Positions 8,402 through 16,787 of a DNA stretch of 64,000 nt are shown here, in pieces. The notes beneath the pieces were generated by a model, which worked only from the letters and a program-made list of their open reading frames with translations, had not been told where the DNA came from and did no database searches. The translations under genes were made by a program, and so were the position numbers. The stretch comes from Alteraurantiacibacter aestuarii (lineage in GTDB: Bacteria; Pseudomonadota; Alphaproteobacteria; Sphingomonadales; Sphingomonadaceae): assembly GCF_009827405.1 (NCBI RefSeq), contig NZ_WTYY01000004.1:1-64000 (forward strand). The letters run 5' to 3'. Position 1 is the first letter of the stretch. Each line of letters starts with the position of its first letter.

Positions 8402-9457
8402 TCAGGCTGATATGGCGAGCGTGCCGGACAGGCTTTCTGACCGGGACTTCCTGCCCGCCAGTGCCTTGCCCGCCCGGTGAAACAGCGCCTGCCATGCCTT
8501 GATGCGGGAGAATTCGGCGCCGGCCATGGACATGCGGGCGGCGACCGACATTTCCTTCAGCTGGGCGGTGCTCAGCCCGGCAAGCGCGCTGGCCAGCATG
8601 GCCGGGTCGCTGCAATCAACTACAATGCCTGCGCGGCCCACCTGTTCGGGAAGGCCATCGGCCTGCGACACGATCACCGGACGCCCGGCCATGCGCGCCT
8701 CCGCAGCCACCTGGCCAAAGGCTTCGCAGCGAGAGGGAACGACCACGACATCGCAGCGGGCATAAAAGCTGGCCACATCTTCGATACGGCCAGCGAACGC
8801 GATATTGGCCATGTCGCCTGCTGCCTTGCGCAAGGCCTGCTCCTGATCGCCAAATCCGCCAATCACCAGTTCGAAACGTGATGCAGGCAAAGCCTTCATG
8901 GCCTCAATCAGCACGTCGAAGCCCTTCACATGGTCAAAGCGGCCGATGGCGCCCAGCCTGATCGGCTGGCCTTGAGAGAATTTCGGACCGGGCAGCTTGT
9001 CGAGGCCCTGGCTGCCGCTCCACGGATGGAGCACTTTCAGCTTCACGGGGTCGACCGCCTCGATTGCGCGGAGCCATCCGGCCTGACCGTTGGATACCGC
9101 AACAACCTCGTCATACATGCGGTAGGCCAGTTTCAGCATAAGCCGGAAACGGGCTTGTGACCTGACCGTCCGGGCCTCCCAGTTTCCGGTATAGGAATGC
9201 TCTATATGGATCAGCCGGGCATGCGGATTGCGCAGCCGCAGCGATGCCAGAAACGGCAGGCTGGACCAGCTGGGCGGGAAATGCGTGACGATGACATGGG
9301 CATTCAGGCGAGGTGCCATTCTGCCGCGCGGATTGACGGGCCGGACACGGCTATCGACCATGCGGGTCAGATCCGGATGATCGTAGATACGCAGACCCTT
9401 GACCACCCCGCCCATGGCGAAATCATCGTTCAGGTGAACGCAGCGCAGCCGGGTCAT
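8402..9457 (-). CDS. Glycosyltransferase, GT-B fold (GT4-like), EPS assembly
   Basis: 351 residues. The C-terminal half carries the GT4 signature: LGAIGRFDHVKGFDVLIEAM, then CDVVVVPSRCEAFGQVAAEARMAGRPVI, including the E-x7-E type region. It would transfer a sugar from a nucleotide donor to the lipid-linked repeat unit on the cytoplasmic side. The ATG at 9457 overlaps the stop of the upstream gene by 4 bases (ATGA) and is preferred over a start 13 codons further out. It is last in a four-gene minus-strand operon. Confidence 0.9.
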   Translation of the reverse strand: MTRLRCVHLNDDFAMGGVVKGLRIYDHPDLTRMVDSRVRPVNPRGRMAPRLNAHVIVTHFPPSWSSLPFLASLRLRNPHARLIHIEHSYTGNWEARTVRSQARFRLMLKLAYRMYDEVVAVSNGQAGWLRAIEAVDPVKLKVLHPWSGSQGLDKLPGPKFSQGQPIRLGAIGRFDHVKGFDVLIEAMKALPASRFELVIGGFGDQEQALRKAAGDMANIAFAGRIEDVASFYARCDVVVVPSRCEAFGQVAAEARMAGRPVIVSQADGLPEQVGRAGIVVDCSDPAMLASALAGLSTAQLKEMSVAARMSMAGAEFSRIKAWQALFHRAGKALAGRKSRSESLSGTLAISA

Positions 9458-10449
9458 GCCGCAGCCGCCTTGCCCAGGCGGTTCCGCAGCAGACATGCCA
9501 TCATCGTTCCGGGCAGCAGCGCGCTGGCCAGGGCGGCCCCCGCCGTTCCAAGCGACTTGACCGGTTCTTCCATGAAAATCGCCGGGTAACGGGCAATCGC
9601 CTGCGATGTCAGCGCGCGGGCAAAGGCATAATCGCCCAGCTGTATGGCGCGGCGCGCCAGATAGCGCAGCTGATATGCCGCGGCGGCGTTGCCATGGCGG
9701 GCGATCAGCGCTGGCGCATAGGTTCGGGCCTTGTCGATCGCCCGCTCCCAGGTTTCAAACTGGCGCACGATATTGGCCGAAAGTCCGCCACCGATAATGC
9801 GATAATCGGTCAGCAGCCCACCAATGCCCTCGAAGCGGCAATTATGCCCAGCGGACATTCGCAGCCACATTTCGATATCCTCGGATTGGCGGAAACTCTC
9901 GTCGAACCAGCAGGTGCGTGCGGGTTCATCGGGATGGGCAAAACCCACATCGTCCAGCGCACTGCGACGTATCACCGCGGCCGAGCCATTGCCCACCGGG
10001 TTGCGCTTGAGGATATGCGCTGCATCAACAGCTTCGAGCCTTGGCCGCATGGCAACCGCGAGCGGGCGGCCATCGGCGTCAATCAGGCGTGAACCGGCAT
10101 AGCTGACGGCCACATCGGGATTGCTGCGCAGGTGAATCGCATGCAGCATGAGCTTTTCGGGCGCCCAGCGATCATCTGAATCGAGCAGTGCGATATAGGT
10201 GCCGGTTGCATGGGCAATCCCGGTGTTGCGCGCCCCTGCCAGGCCGCGGTTTTTCTGCCGGATGATGCGGATGCGCGGATCGTCGAAACTGCGCACGATA
10301 TCCATGCTGCCATCCTGCCCGCCATCATCGACGACGATCAGTTCGAGGCAATCGTGGCTCTGGTCCAGAACCGAGCGGATCGCCTCTGCAACATAGAGCT
10401 CGACATTATAGACAGGCATGATGACGGAAATTTTTTCAGGGCTGGTCAC
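9454..10449 (-). CDS. Family 2 glycosyltransferase, EPS assembly
   Basis: 331 residues. A GT2 (GT-A) domain occupies the first 220 residues: ISVIMPVYNVE, VVDDGGQDGS, KNRGLAGARNTGI and the DSDD metal-binding motif. It uses an NDP-sugar to extend the lipid-linked unit. Starts at GTG 10449, with an AAGGAG site 9-10 bases upstream. It shares about the same layout as the next gene upstream, suggesting an old duplication. Confidence 0.9.
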   Translation of the reverse strand: MTSPEKISVIMPVYNVELYVAEAIRSVLDQSHDCLELIVVDDGGQDGSMDIVRSFDDPRIRIIRQKNRGLAGARNTGIAHATGTYIALLDSDDRWAPEKLMLHAIHLRSNPDVAVSYAGSRLIDADGRPLAVAMRPRLEAVDAAHILKRNPVGNGSAAVIRRSALDDVGFAHPDEPARTCWFDESFRQSEDIEMWLRMSAGHNCRFEGIGGLLTDYRIIGGGLSANIVRQFETWERAIDKARTYAPALIARHGNAAAAYQLRYLARRAIQLGDYAFARALTSQAIARYPAIFMEEPVKSLGTAGAALASALLPGTMMACLLRNRLGKAAAA

Positions 10450-10473
10450 GGCTATTTCTCCTTGGAGCAGGGG

Positions 10474-11418
10474 TCAGGCGAAGATGCGCTGGCGCAGCGT
10501 CATCGGGATTGCAGGAGCGGTGATGGCTGCAAGCAGAGTGGAGCCTCCGCGTTTCAGATCAGACAGGAAGGCGCGGGGAGACAGGGCTATTCCGCGCATC
10601 GCGTAGTAGCGCGCTTCAGCTGGTGGATTGCCGCTGCGCAGGGACCGGCGCGCCAGATACCGGCAATATATCGCCTCGGCAGAAGCTGAGTCCGCATCGC
10701 TTGCGTGCAGTTCCACCACCCTGCGCCAGCCGGCATACATGGCGCCAAGATTGACCGAGAGACCGCCGGGCGACAGGCGATAGCCAACAAGCAATTCGTC
10801 AATCCCGCGGGCACGCTCACCCAGTGCGACGGCGCGGGCAAGCCATTCCTGGTCTTCCGCATAATCCATGCCGACATCGAATGCGCCGATACGATCGAAC
10901 GCTTCCCTTGTGGTGACGAGATTGGAGGCTGTGCAGACCGGATTCTCGGAGATGATCTGCTGCATGGTCAGGTCGCCGCGGGGCACGCTCGACATGGTGC
11001 GGCTGCGCGGCCGATCATGGGCAGTGGCTTCGAGAAAGGCGATCCTGGCGTAGCTGATGGCCAGCGTGCGATCGGCTTCATGTGCCGCACGGTGCCATGC
11101 CAGCTTGGCCGGATGCCACAGATCGTCGGCATCGCAGAAAGCCATCAACCTGCCGCTGGCCAGCTGGAGACCGTGATTGCGCGCGGCGGAAACGCCGGCA
11201 TTCTGCTGTGCCACCAGCCTGATGCGCGGATCGCGGCCTGCCTGCCGCAACATCCGCAGCAGGCTGTCATCGGTTGAGCCGTCATCGATCAGAATCAGTT
11301 CGAAATCTTCGTCGTCCTGCTCACGGATAGAGGCGATGGTCGCCTCGATCGTATCCTGCGCGTTGTAGACAGGCACGATGACCGAGAAATGCGGACGAGT
11401 TTGTGCGTTGCGGTTCAT
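10474..11418 (-). CDS. Family 2 glycosyltransferase, EPS assembly
   Basis: 314 residues. GT2 motifs: FSVIVPVYNAQDTIEATI, LIDDGSTDDS, QQNAGVSAARNHG and CDADD. Paralogue of the neighbouring GT2 gene, with a similar C-terminal helical tail. The ATG at 11418 overlaps the flippase stop by 4 bases (ATGA), so it was taken as the start although the frame is open further out. Confidence 0.9.
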   Translation of the reverse strand: MNRNAQTRPHFSVIVPVYNAQDTIEATIASIREQDDEDFELILIDDGSTDDSLLRMLRQAGRDPRIRLVAQQNAGVSAARNHGLQLASGRLMAFCDADDLWHPAKLAWHRAAHEADRTLAISYARIAFLEATAHDRPRSRTMSSVPRGDLTMQQIISENPVCTASNLVTTREAFDRIGAFDVGMDYAEDQEWLARAVALGERARGIDELLVGYRLSPGGLSVNLGAMYAGWRRVVELHASDADSASAEAIYCRYLARRSLRSGNPPAEARYYAMRGIALSPRAFLSDLKRGGSTLLAAITAPAIPMTLRQRIFA

Positions 11419-12707
11419 ATGACCACTCCCTTTGGTGTCTGGTTGTTGATGGCGGACAGGCCGAGTCCGCGAAAAAGGACGAATGCGGTGATCGGCAGCT
11501 GCACTGCCCAAAGCGCGAGGACATAGGCCCAGGCCGCTCCGTGAAGGCCGATGGTGCAGCCCAGAGCCAGCGCTCCCAGCGCGGCGATGCAGACCACGAT
11601 GGAGATCATCGCATCGCGATCAGCCCCGCCGGTGGCGCGCAGCCATGCGGTGGACACCGATGCGGTTATCGCCGGTATCGCGGCCAGGCAGAGTATTGCG
11701 ACCAGCGGGGCAATATCGGCCCATTGCTCGCCAAACAGGATCGGCACGTAGATATCGGCCAGCAGGACCTGGGCGATCACAACCGGTGTGAAAAGGCCCA
11801 GACCCAGCATAATCGAATGCTTCAGCCGGCGCATGCGATCCAGCGCCGATCTGGCGGCGCACAGATAGGGAAACAGCACGATCGACAAGGCGCTGACAAA
11901 ACTGCTGGTGATGCCAAGTCCGGCGTTGAACGCGAAGAAATAGAATCCCAGAGCCTCCGTGCCGAGCATGGCGCCGACAATGATCTTGTCGAGCTGCTGG
12001 CGCGCCACATTGGTAAATTCAGTGACCAGAACCCCCGCACTCAAGCGGGTGAATTCGTGCAAGGGCGCCGCAGCCACTCCGACAATAGGAGACCAGCATT
12101 GGGCGCGCCGGACCAGAACAAGCCATACCGGAGCGGTCAGCAGCTTGGGCAGGACAAGCGCCCAGGCCGATGGCCAGACCAGCGCGAGTGCCAGGCACAG
12201 GAAATGGTCAGCTGTCGTTTGCGTGGCGGCGATCCGGGCGGTTGTTGCCAGCCGTCCGCTGCGCATCAACAGGAAGACCTGCACCAGGCCGGCCGGCATC
12301 AGCGCGTAAACGCCGGTAAGCATGGCCAGCATTGCTGCGATCTCTGCCTGCCCGAAGACACGCCACATGATTGCAGCGCAAGCCAGCTGAACCAGCGCGA
12401 CGCCGCCGCACCACAGATAGAACAGCCGGTGTGCGGCGTTGCAGATCGATGCGAGCTCGGCATCGGTGGCGGCGATGATCCTTTGGCCAATGCCGCTGTT
12501 TGCGAGCACCCGAACAAATTCGAACAGGGCAAGCGCAAGGGCGGCAATGCCGATCTGGGCGGGCGCAATCTGACGGGCGATCACGATGATCGTGAACACC
12601 CGCAACACGCGCGTGCCAGCCTCTGCCAGGCCATAGGCAAGAAGGCCGTGCAAGACGGGTCTCAGCCCCTCTGGCAACAGTCTTTCAAGTCTGACGATGA
12701 GCGGCAT
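11415..12707 (-). CDS. Wzx-type polysaccharide flippase (oligosaccharide translocase)
   Basis: 430 residues with about 12 predicted membrane helices and the MATE/MOP-like polysaccharide synthesis pattern (LAYGLAEAGTRVLRVFTIIVIARQIAP near the N-terminus). The family flips undecaprenyl-linked repeat units to the periplasm. Start ATG 12707 has AGGAA 7 bases upstream. A TTG 17 codons earlier lies inside the sigma-54 promoter and is rejected. First gene of the minus-strand glycosyltransferase operon. Confidence 0.88.
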   Translation of the reverse strand: MPLIVRLERLLPEGLRPVLHGLLAYGLAEAGTRVLRVFTIIVIARQIAPAQIGIAALALALFEFVRVLANSGIGQRIIAATDAELASICNAAHRLFYLWCGGVALVQLACAAIMWRVFGQAEIAAMLAMLTGVYALMPAGLVQVFLLMRSGRLATTARIAATQTTADHFLCLALALVWPSAWALVLPKLLTAPVWLVLVRRAQCWSPIVGVAAAPLHEFTRLSAGVLVTEFTNVARQQLDKIIVGAMLGTEALGFYFFAFNAGLGITSSFVSALSIVLFPYLCAARSALDRMRRLKHSIMLGLGLFTPVVIAQVLLADIYVPILFGEQWADIAPLVAILCLAAIPAITASVSTAWLRATGGADRDAMISIVVCIAALGALALGCTIGLHGAAWAYVLALWAVQLPITAFVLFRGLGLSAINNQTPKGVVI

Positions 12708-12741
12708 TGGCGTGTTCCTGGCATGGTGTCGCCAAACACTG

Positions 12742-12758
12742 TTCAATATCCGTGCCAA
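12742..12758 (-). promoter_or_regulatory. Sigma-54 promoter of the flippase/glycosyltransferase operon
   Basis: On the minus strand the sequence is TTGGCACGGATATTGAA. It has the same TTGGCACG and TTGAA elements, and the same spacing, as the promoter at 4365. Predicted start of transcription is near 12731, about 24 bases before the flippase ATG. Confidence 0.85.
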
Positions 12759-12809
12759 ACGCGGTTTCCCGCCATTGTTGCCCGATTTCGGCAGTCAGGA
12801 TCGCGCCGA

Positions 12810-12867
12810 TTTGCATAATGGCCAGCAGCACTTCGCAATTCGCAATTCAGAAATTGCATTTTGCGAA
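12810..12867. promoter_or_regulatory. Array of three LuxO-type operators between two divergent sigma-54 promoters
   Basis: Dyads at 12810-12824 (left half TTTGCA intact, right half weak), 12832-12846 TTCGCAATTCGCAAT and 12853-12867 ATTGCATTTTGCGAA (12/13 core match). Centres are 22 and 21 bp apart, the same geometry as at 4257-4314. The first centre is 62 bp from the -24 GG of the leftward promoter and the last is 85 bp from that of the rightward one, so a single array could serve both. Confidence 0.75.
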
Positions 12868-12941
12868 AATGGACTGTGCCAAGACGCCCGCCGGGCGGTT
12901 AGAAACTAACTAAAAGACGGAAATATAGCGGTTTTCTAAAA

Positions 12942-12958
12942 CTGGCACGATCTCTGCG
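12942..12958 (+). promoter_or_regulatory. Sigma-54 promoter of the priming glycosyltransferase gene
   Basis: CTGGCACGATCTCTGCG matches YTGGCACG-N4-TTGCW well, with GG (12944-12945) and GC (12956-12957) correctly spaced. Predicted transcription start is near 12969, just before the ribosome-binding site CGGAGG. Confidence 0.87.
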
Positions 12959-12990
12959 CCTGTCCTCCCAACTCAAGCGGAGGATATGCA

Positions 12991-14421
12991 ATGTACCAGG
13001 ATTTCAATTTCGACAGCGCTCTGATGCAGGATTACGAGCGTGGGCCGCGTTCATCGGGCCGTGTGGCTGCGGCGGCAAGTGCGGTCAGGCTGTTCAACCT
13101 CGACCTTGTCGACGCCGATCGAAACGAGACCGCGCAAAAGCTGGTGGATCTTGCCGCCAAGGGTCGCCGCGCGACGATCGGTTTCATCAATGCGCACTGC
13201 GTCAATGTGGCTGCCCGCGACAGCAGGTATCGCGCTGCCCTGAAGTCCTGCGATCACCTTCTGCCTGATGGATCGGGAATGCGCCTTGCCGCCAGACTTG
13301 CCGGGACGAGCTATCGCGACAATCTCAACGGCACGGATCTTTTCCCGCTCATCTGCGAGGAGGCCGCCCGCAAGGGAGTGTCGATCTACCTGCTCGGCGG
13401 CGGGGAAGGCATTGCCGAAGCGGCCGGACGGGCGATGCAGCGCCGCTATCCCGATCTCAACATTGCCGGAACGCAAAACGGCTATTTCGAACAGTATGAA
13501 ACCGCGCGCGTCATCGCCGATATCAACGCCAGCGGAGCCGACATGGTCTTTGTCGGATTTGGCGTGCCGTTGCAGGAATGCTGGCTGGCCGATCACGGCG
13601 CCAGCATTGATGCCCCTGTGCAGCTCTCGGTCGGTGGATTGTTCGATTATTATTCGGGCCGAATTCCGCGGGCGCCCATGCCGATCCGCAAAGTCGGTTG
13701 CGAGTGGATCTGGCGTCTGGCGCAGGAACCGCGGCGCCTTGCCGGTCGCTATATCGCCGGGAATGGTATTTTCATCATGCATGCCCTGGCACATGCGTTT
13801 GCCATCCGCAGCGGGATCGATTGCGGTGCGGCTCTCAAGCGGGCCGGAGACCTGATCGCCGTTACGCTGGGTCTTGCGCTGCTCGCCCCGCTGTTCGCGG
13901 CCATTGCCCTGGCCATCAGGCTTGAGGATGGTGGCCCGGTGTTCTTCAGCCAGACCCGGATCGGCAAGCGCGGCAGGCCGTTCAAGGTGCTGAAATTCCG
14001 CAGTATGGTGGTCAATGCCGAGGCAATTCGCGCCCGCCTGCTGGCGCAGTCAGACAGGGATTCGATCTGTTTCAAGATGAAGAGAGATCCCCGGATCACG
14101 CGGGTCGGGTCCCTGCTGCGCCGCACGTCGCTGGATGAATTGCCACAGCTGTTCAATGTGTTGCTGGGGGATATGTCGCTGGTTGGTCCGCGTCCTGCCC
14201 TGCCGCATGAGGTGACAGCCTATTGGCAGCGCGCGCTGCGGCGGCTTGATACCCGCCCAGGTATCACCTGCATCTGGCAGGTATCGGGACGGGCAGAAAT
14301 TCCCTTCAGCCAGCAGGTGGAGATGGATATCGATTATGTCGAAAGCCAGGGCATGATGCGCGACCTGGGGCTGCTGCTGCGCACGATCCCGGCGGTGGTT
14401 ACCGCGCGCGGCGCCTACTGA
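12991..14421 (+). CDS. Fused WecB/TagA/CpsF (GT26) glycosyltransferase and polyprenyl-phosphate sugar phosphotransferase
   Basis: 476 residues with two enzymes in one chain. Residues about 28-215 are a GT26 domain (GFINAHCVNVAARD, LPDGSGMRLAARL, ADMVFVGFGVPLQECWL). Residues about 280-476 are a bacterial sugar transferase catalytic domain (FFSQTRIGKRGRPFKVLKFRSM, LLRRTSLDELPQLFNVL, GDMSLVGPRPALP). The latter transfers a sugar-1-phosphate to undecaprenyl phosphate and so starts the repeat unit; GT26 adds another sugar. The phosphotransferase half has one clear membrane-anchoring helix at its front. Start ATG 12991 has CGGAGG upstream. Confidence 0.88.
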   Translation: MYQDFNFDSALMQDYERGPRSSGRVAAAASAVRLFNLDLVDADRNETAQKLVDLAAKGRRATIGFINAHCVNVAARDSRYRAALKSCDHLLPDGSGMRLAARLAGTSYRDNLNGTDLFPLICEEAARKGVSIYLLGGGEGIAEAAGRAMQRRYPDLNIAGTQNGYFEQYETARVIADINASGADMVFVGFGVPLQECWLADHGASIDAPVQLSVGGLFDYYSGRIPRAPMPIRKVGCEWIWRLAQEPRRLAGRYIAGNGIFIMHALAHAFAIRSGIDCGAALKRAGDLIAVTLGLALLAPLFAAIALAIRLEDGGPVFFSQTRIGKRGRPFKVLKFRSMVVNAEAIRARLLAQSDRDSICFKMKRDPRITRVGSLLRRTSLDELPQLFNVLLGDMSLVGPRPALPHEVTAYWQRALRRLDTRPGITCIWQVSGRAEIPFSQQVEMDIDYVESQGMMRDLGLLLRTIPAVVTARGAY

Positions 14422-14436
14422 TCCATTGCCGGCGGT

Positions 14437-16560
14437 TCACTCGACGCTGAAACGGTGACGGATATCGGCAATCGTATCCGTCACCACCTGATCGAGCACC
14501 CCGGCATCGATTTGCGCACCTTCGGCCAGCAGCGAAGCCAGCCTCATCGCGCCGATATTGCCGCCAACGCCGCGCAGGCTGTGCGCCTCCCGCCGGGCCT
14601 TCCCGTGGTCGCCAGACCGGATCGCGGCAGACAGCTTCTTGCCCAGACTGGCCATATCGCGCAGCGACAGTGCCAGCACCGTGTTGCGCCGATCTTCGGG
14701 CAATGCATCGAACAATTGCCGCGTGGCCTCTTCATCAATCAACGGGATGGTGGCCGGGTCGGCGGCGGTGCCCGCGCTCTGGCGCAACACTTCCTCCATG
14801 CGCGCGGTCAGGGACGCCAGATCGACGGGTTTGGAGACCAGCGCGTTCATTCCCGCTTCCAGCAGCTCATCATGGTCCGATTGCATGACATGCGCGGTCA
14901 CTCCAACCACGGGAACCTGACCTTTCGCGCCGGGCAATTGCCTGATCAGGCGTGTTGCTTCCTTGCCATCCAGCAGCGGCATGTTCACGTCCATCAGGAT
15001 AATATCGAAATCACCATTCTGAACAGCGACAATCGCTTCCCGGCCATCTTCGGCAAACTCGAACGTGCACCCTGTGAGTTCCAGCATGGAGGCCAGTACT
15101 TGCCGATTGGTGGCGATGTCTTCTGCGATCAGCACATGTGCGGCCAGCTTGACGGGCGGACTGGCAACCGGCTGCCTGGGCACATGGCCGGTCCTGTCGA
15201 AAGAGAGGATGCGAACCAGCGGAATCTCGAACCAGAAACGACTTCCCTTGCCGACTTCGCTTACAACGCCGATCGTGCCTTCCATTGCCCTGACCAGCCG
15301 CTTGCAGATCGCCAGGCCCAGGCCTGCGCTATATCCGGACCCTGCGGTCATCGTCCGCAGCCGGGTGAAATCGGTGAACAGCCTTCGCTGCAGTTCCTCC
15401 CTGATTCCGGGGCCGTCATCCTCGACCTCGATCCGCAGGGTTGCGCCCTTGTTCTGTGCGATGACCTGGACCGTGCCGCCGGGTGTATATTTCAGTGCAT
15501 TGGACACGAGATTGTCGATCAATTGCCGGAAACGGGTCGGATCGACGAGTACGGTTTTGGGTATGTCCGGATCGATGCGGCTGGTAAGCACGACATTCGG
15601 ATTGGGATTGGCCACCTGCCAGAACTCCACGATATTGCCCAGGGCCATATGCAGGTCCACCGCTTCGGGTTGCAGCTCGATCTTGCCGGTTTCGGCGCGC
15701 ACGAATTCGATAATGTCATTCAGCAGGATGTTGAGCTGGAGGCCGGAACTGCGCGCTAGGTTGAGCTTGTGGCGCTGCGCATCATCCAGATCGCTGTGAG
15801 ACAAGGTTTCGAGCAGTCCCAGAATACCATTCATCGGTGTGCGGATGTCATGGCTCATCATGGCAAGGAACTGGGACTTCGACCGATTGGCTTCCTCGGC
15901 TTCGGCATGGGACAGGGCCAGCTCGTCTGAAAGCTTGCTCAGGGTCTTGACCCGCCGCCCGGCAATAAGGCTGAGTGCGCGTGCATGCCTTTCCGTGTGG
16001 CGCTGCAAGGTGATGTCCTGAACGGTACCAAAGACTGATTGAAAACGGCCCCGATCATCAGTTTCCCGGCGCAACGTCCACCTGATCCAGCGCACCTCCT
16101 GATCCACCGGCCTTATGATGCGGTGTTCGTAGATGTGATCAATGTCGGTTGGCATTTCAGTGTAGAATTTTATCTCGTCAGTAGCCACGCGCTTGCGGTC
16201 CAGCCGATGAATTCTGGTCTGCAGCAGTTCGGGATTCAGGTCGCAACCGGAAGGCAGGCCGAGGATCTGGCGCAATTCGGGAGAGTAGATGAACTTCCCC
16301 CCGCGAGGCCTGAATACGGTGGCAATCCGGGCGGTGCGCTGGGCTGCCAGCAATTCCCGGTTCCCCAGCTCCAGACGGCTTTGCAGCACTTCTTCCCGTT
16401 CGAGCAGTTCACGATTGATTCTGTCGAGTTCGCGCGCACGCCTTTCCAGCAGCGCTTCTGCGTCAAGCCGCGCTTTTTCGGAGCGTTGCAACCTGCGCTT
16501 GAGCAGGTTCACTTGCTCTTCGGGCGTCAGTTTGCCCAGTGCTTCTTCGATACTCACCAC
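14437..16560 (-). CDS. Hybrid sensor histidine kinase with PAS, receiver and HPt domains
   Basis: 707 residues, no membrane segment. N-terminal coiled coil (about 1-75), PAS/PAC domain (80-185), second coiled coil, HisKA with His237 (MMSHDIRTPMNG), HATPase (VEDDGPGIREEL and GLGLAICKRLV), receiver (about 475-590; acceptor Asp in LMDVNMP) and a C-terminal HPt (REAHSLRGVGGN). This soluble His-Asp-His relay could pass phosphate to the LuxO-like regulator, taking the place of Vibrio LuxU. The coiled-coil/PAS front and its place at the end of the H-NOX/EPS locus make it a candidate H-NOX partner; that pairing is inference. Confidence 0.9.
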   Translation of the reverse strand: MVSIEEALGKLTPEEQVNLLKRRLQRSEKARLDAEALLERRARELDRINRELLEREEVLQSRLELGNRELLAAQRTARIATVFRPRGGKFIYSPELRQILGLPSGCDLNPELLQTRIHRLDRKRVATDEIKFYTEMPTDIDHIYEHRIIRPVDQEVRWIRWTLRRETDDRGRFQSVFGTVQDITLQRHTERHARALSLIAGRRVKTLSKLSDELALSHAEAEEANRSKSQFLAMMSHDIRTPMNGILGLLETLSHSDLDDAQRHKLNLARSSGLQLNILLNDIIEFVRAETGKIELQPEAVDLHMALGNIVEFWQVANPNPNVVLTSRIDPDIPKTVLVDPTRFRQLIDNLVSNALKYTPGGTVQVIAQNKGATLRIEVEDDGPGIREELQRRLFTDFTRLRTMTAGSGYSAGLGLAICKRLVRAMEGTIGVVSEVGKGSRFWFEIPLVRILSFDRTGHVPRQPVASPPVKLAAHVLIAEDIATNRQVLASMLELTGCTFEFAEDGREAIVAVQNGDFDIILMDVNMPLLDGKEATRLIRQLPGAKGQVPVVGVTAHVMQSDHDELLEAGMNALVSKPVDLASLTARMEEVLRQSAGTAADPATIPLIDEEATRQLFDALPEDRRNTVLALSLRDMASLGKKLSAAIRSGDHGKARREAHSLRGVGGNIGAMRLASLLAEGAQIDAGVLDQVVTDTIADIRHRFSVE

Positions 16561-16787
16561 AGTCTACAGGCATTCGCTCATGGAAGTTGCTGTCGAGGTA
16601 TGGTCTATCTTACCCAGGACAGATTGCGAAATTCTCACCGGTACAGTAGCGCATTGTTGATACCTCAGGCCGTCAGGGGATATTGCCCGGGCGCAGCGAG
16701 ATGGTCCGGCCGGGCCCCCCGGGTAAGGCCGCTGGCCCAGTGCCAGCCGGATTGTCTGAAACCGCGGCAGCCGCCAATCCCGGCGCG

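Noticed and set aside
16623-16637. LuxO-type site upstream of the hybrid kinase
   Set aside because: Only one half (TTGCGAAA) is present; the second half does not match and no sigma-54 promoter follows.
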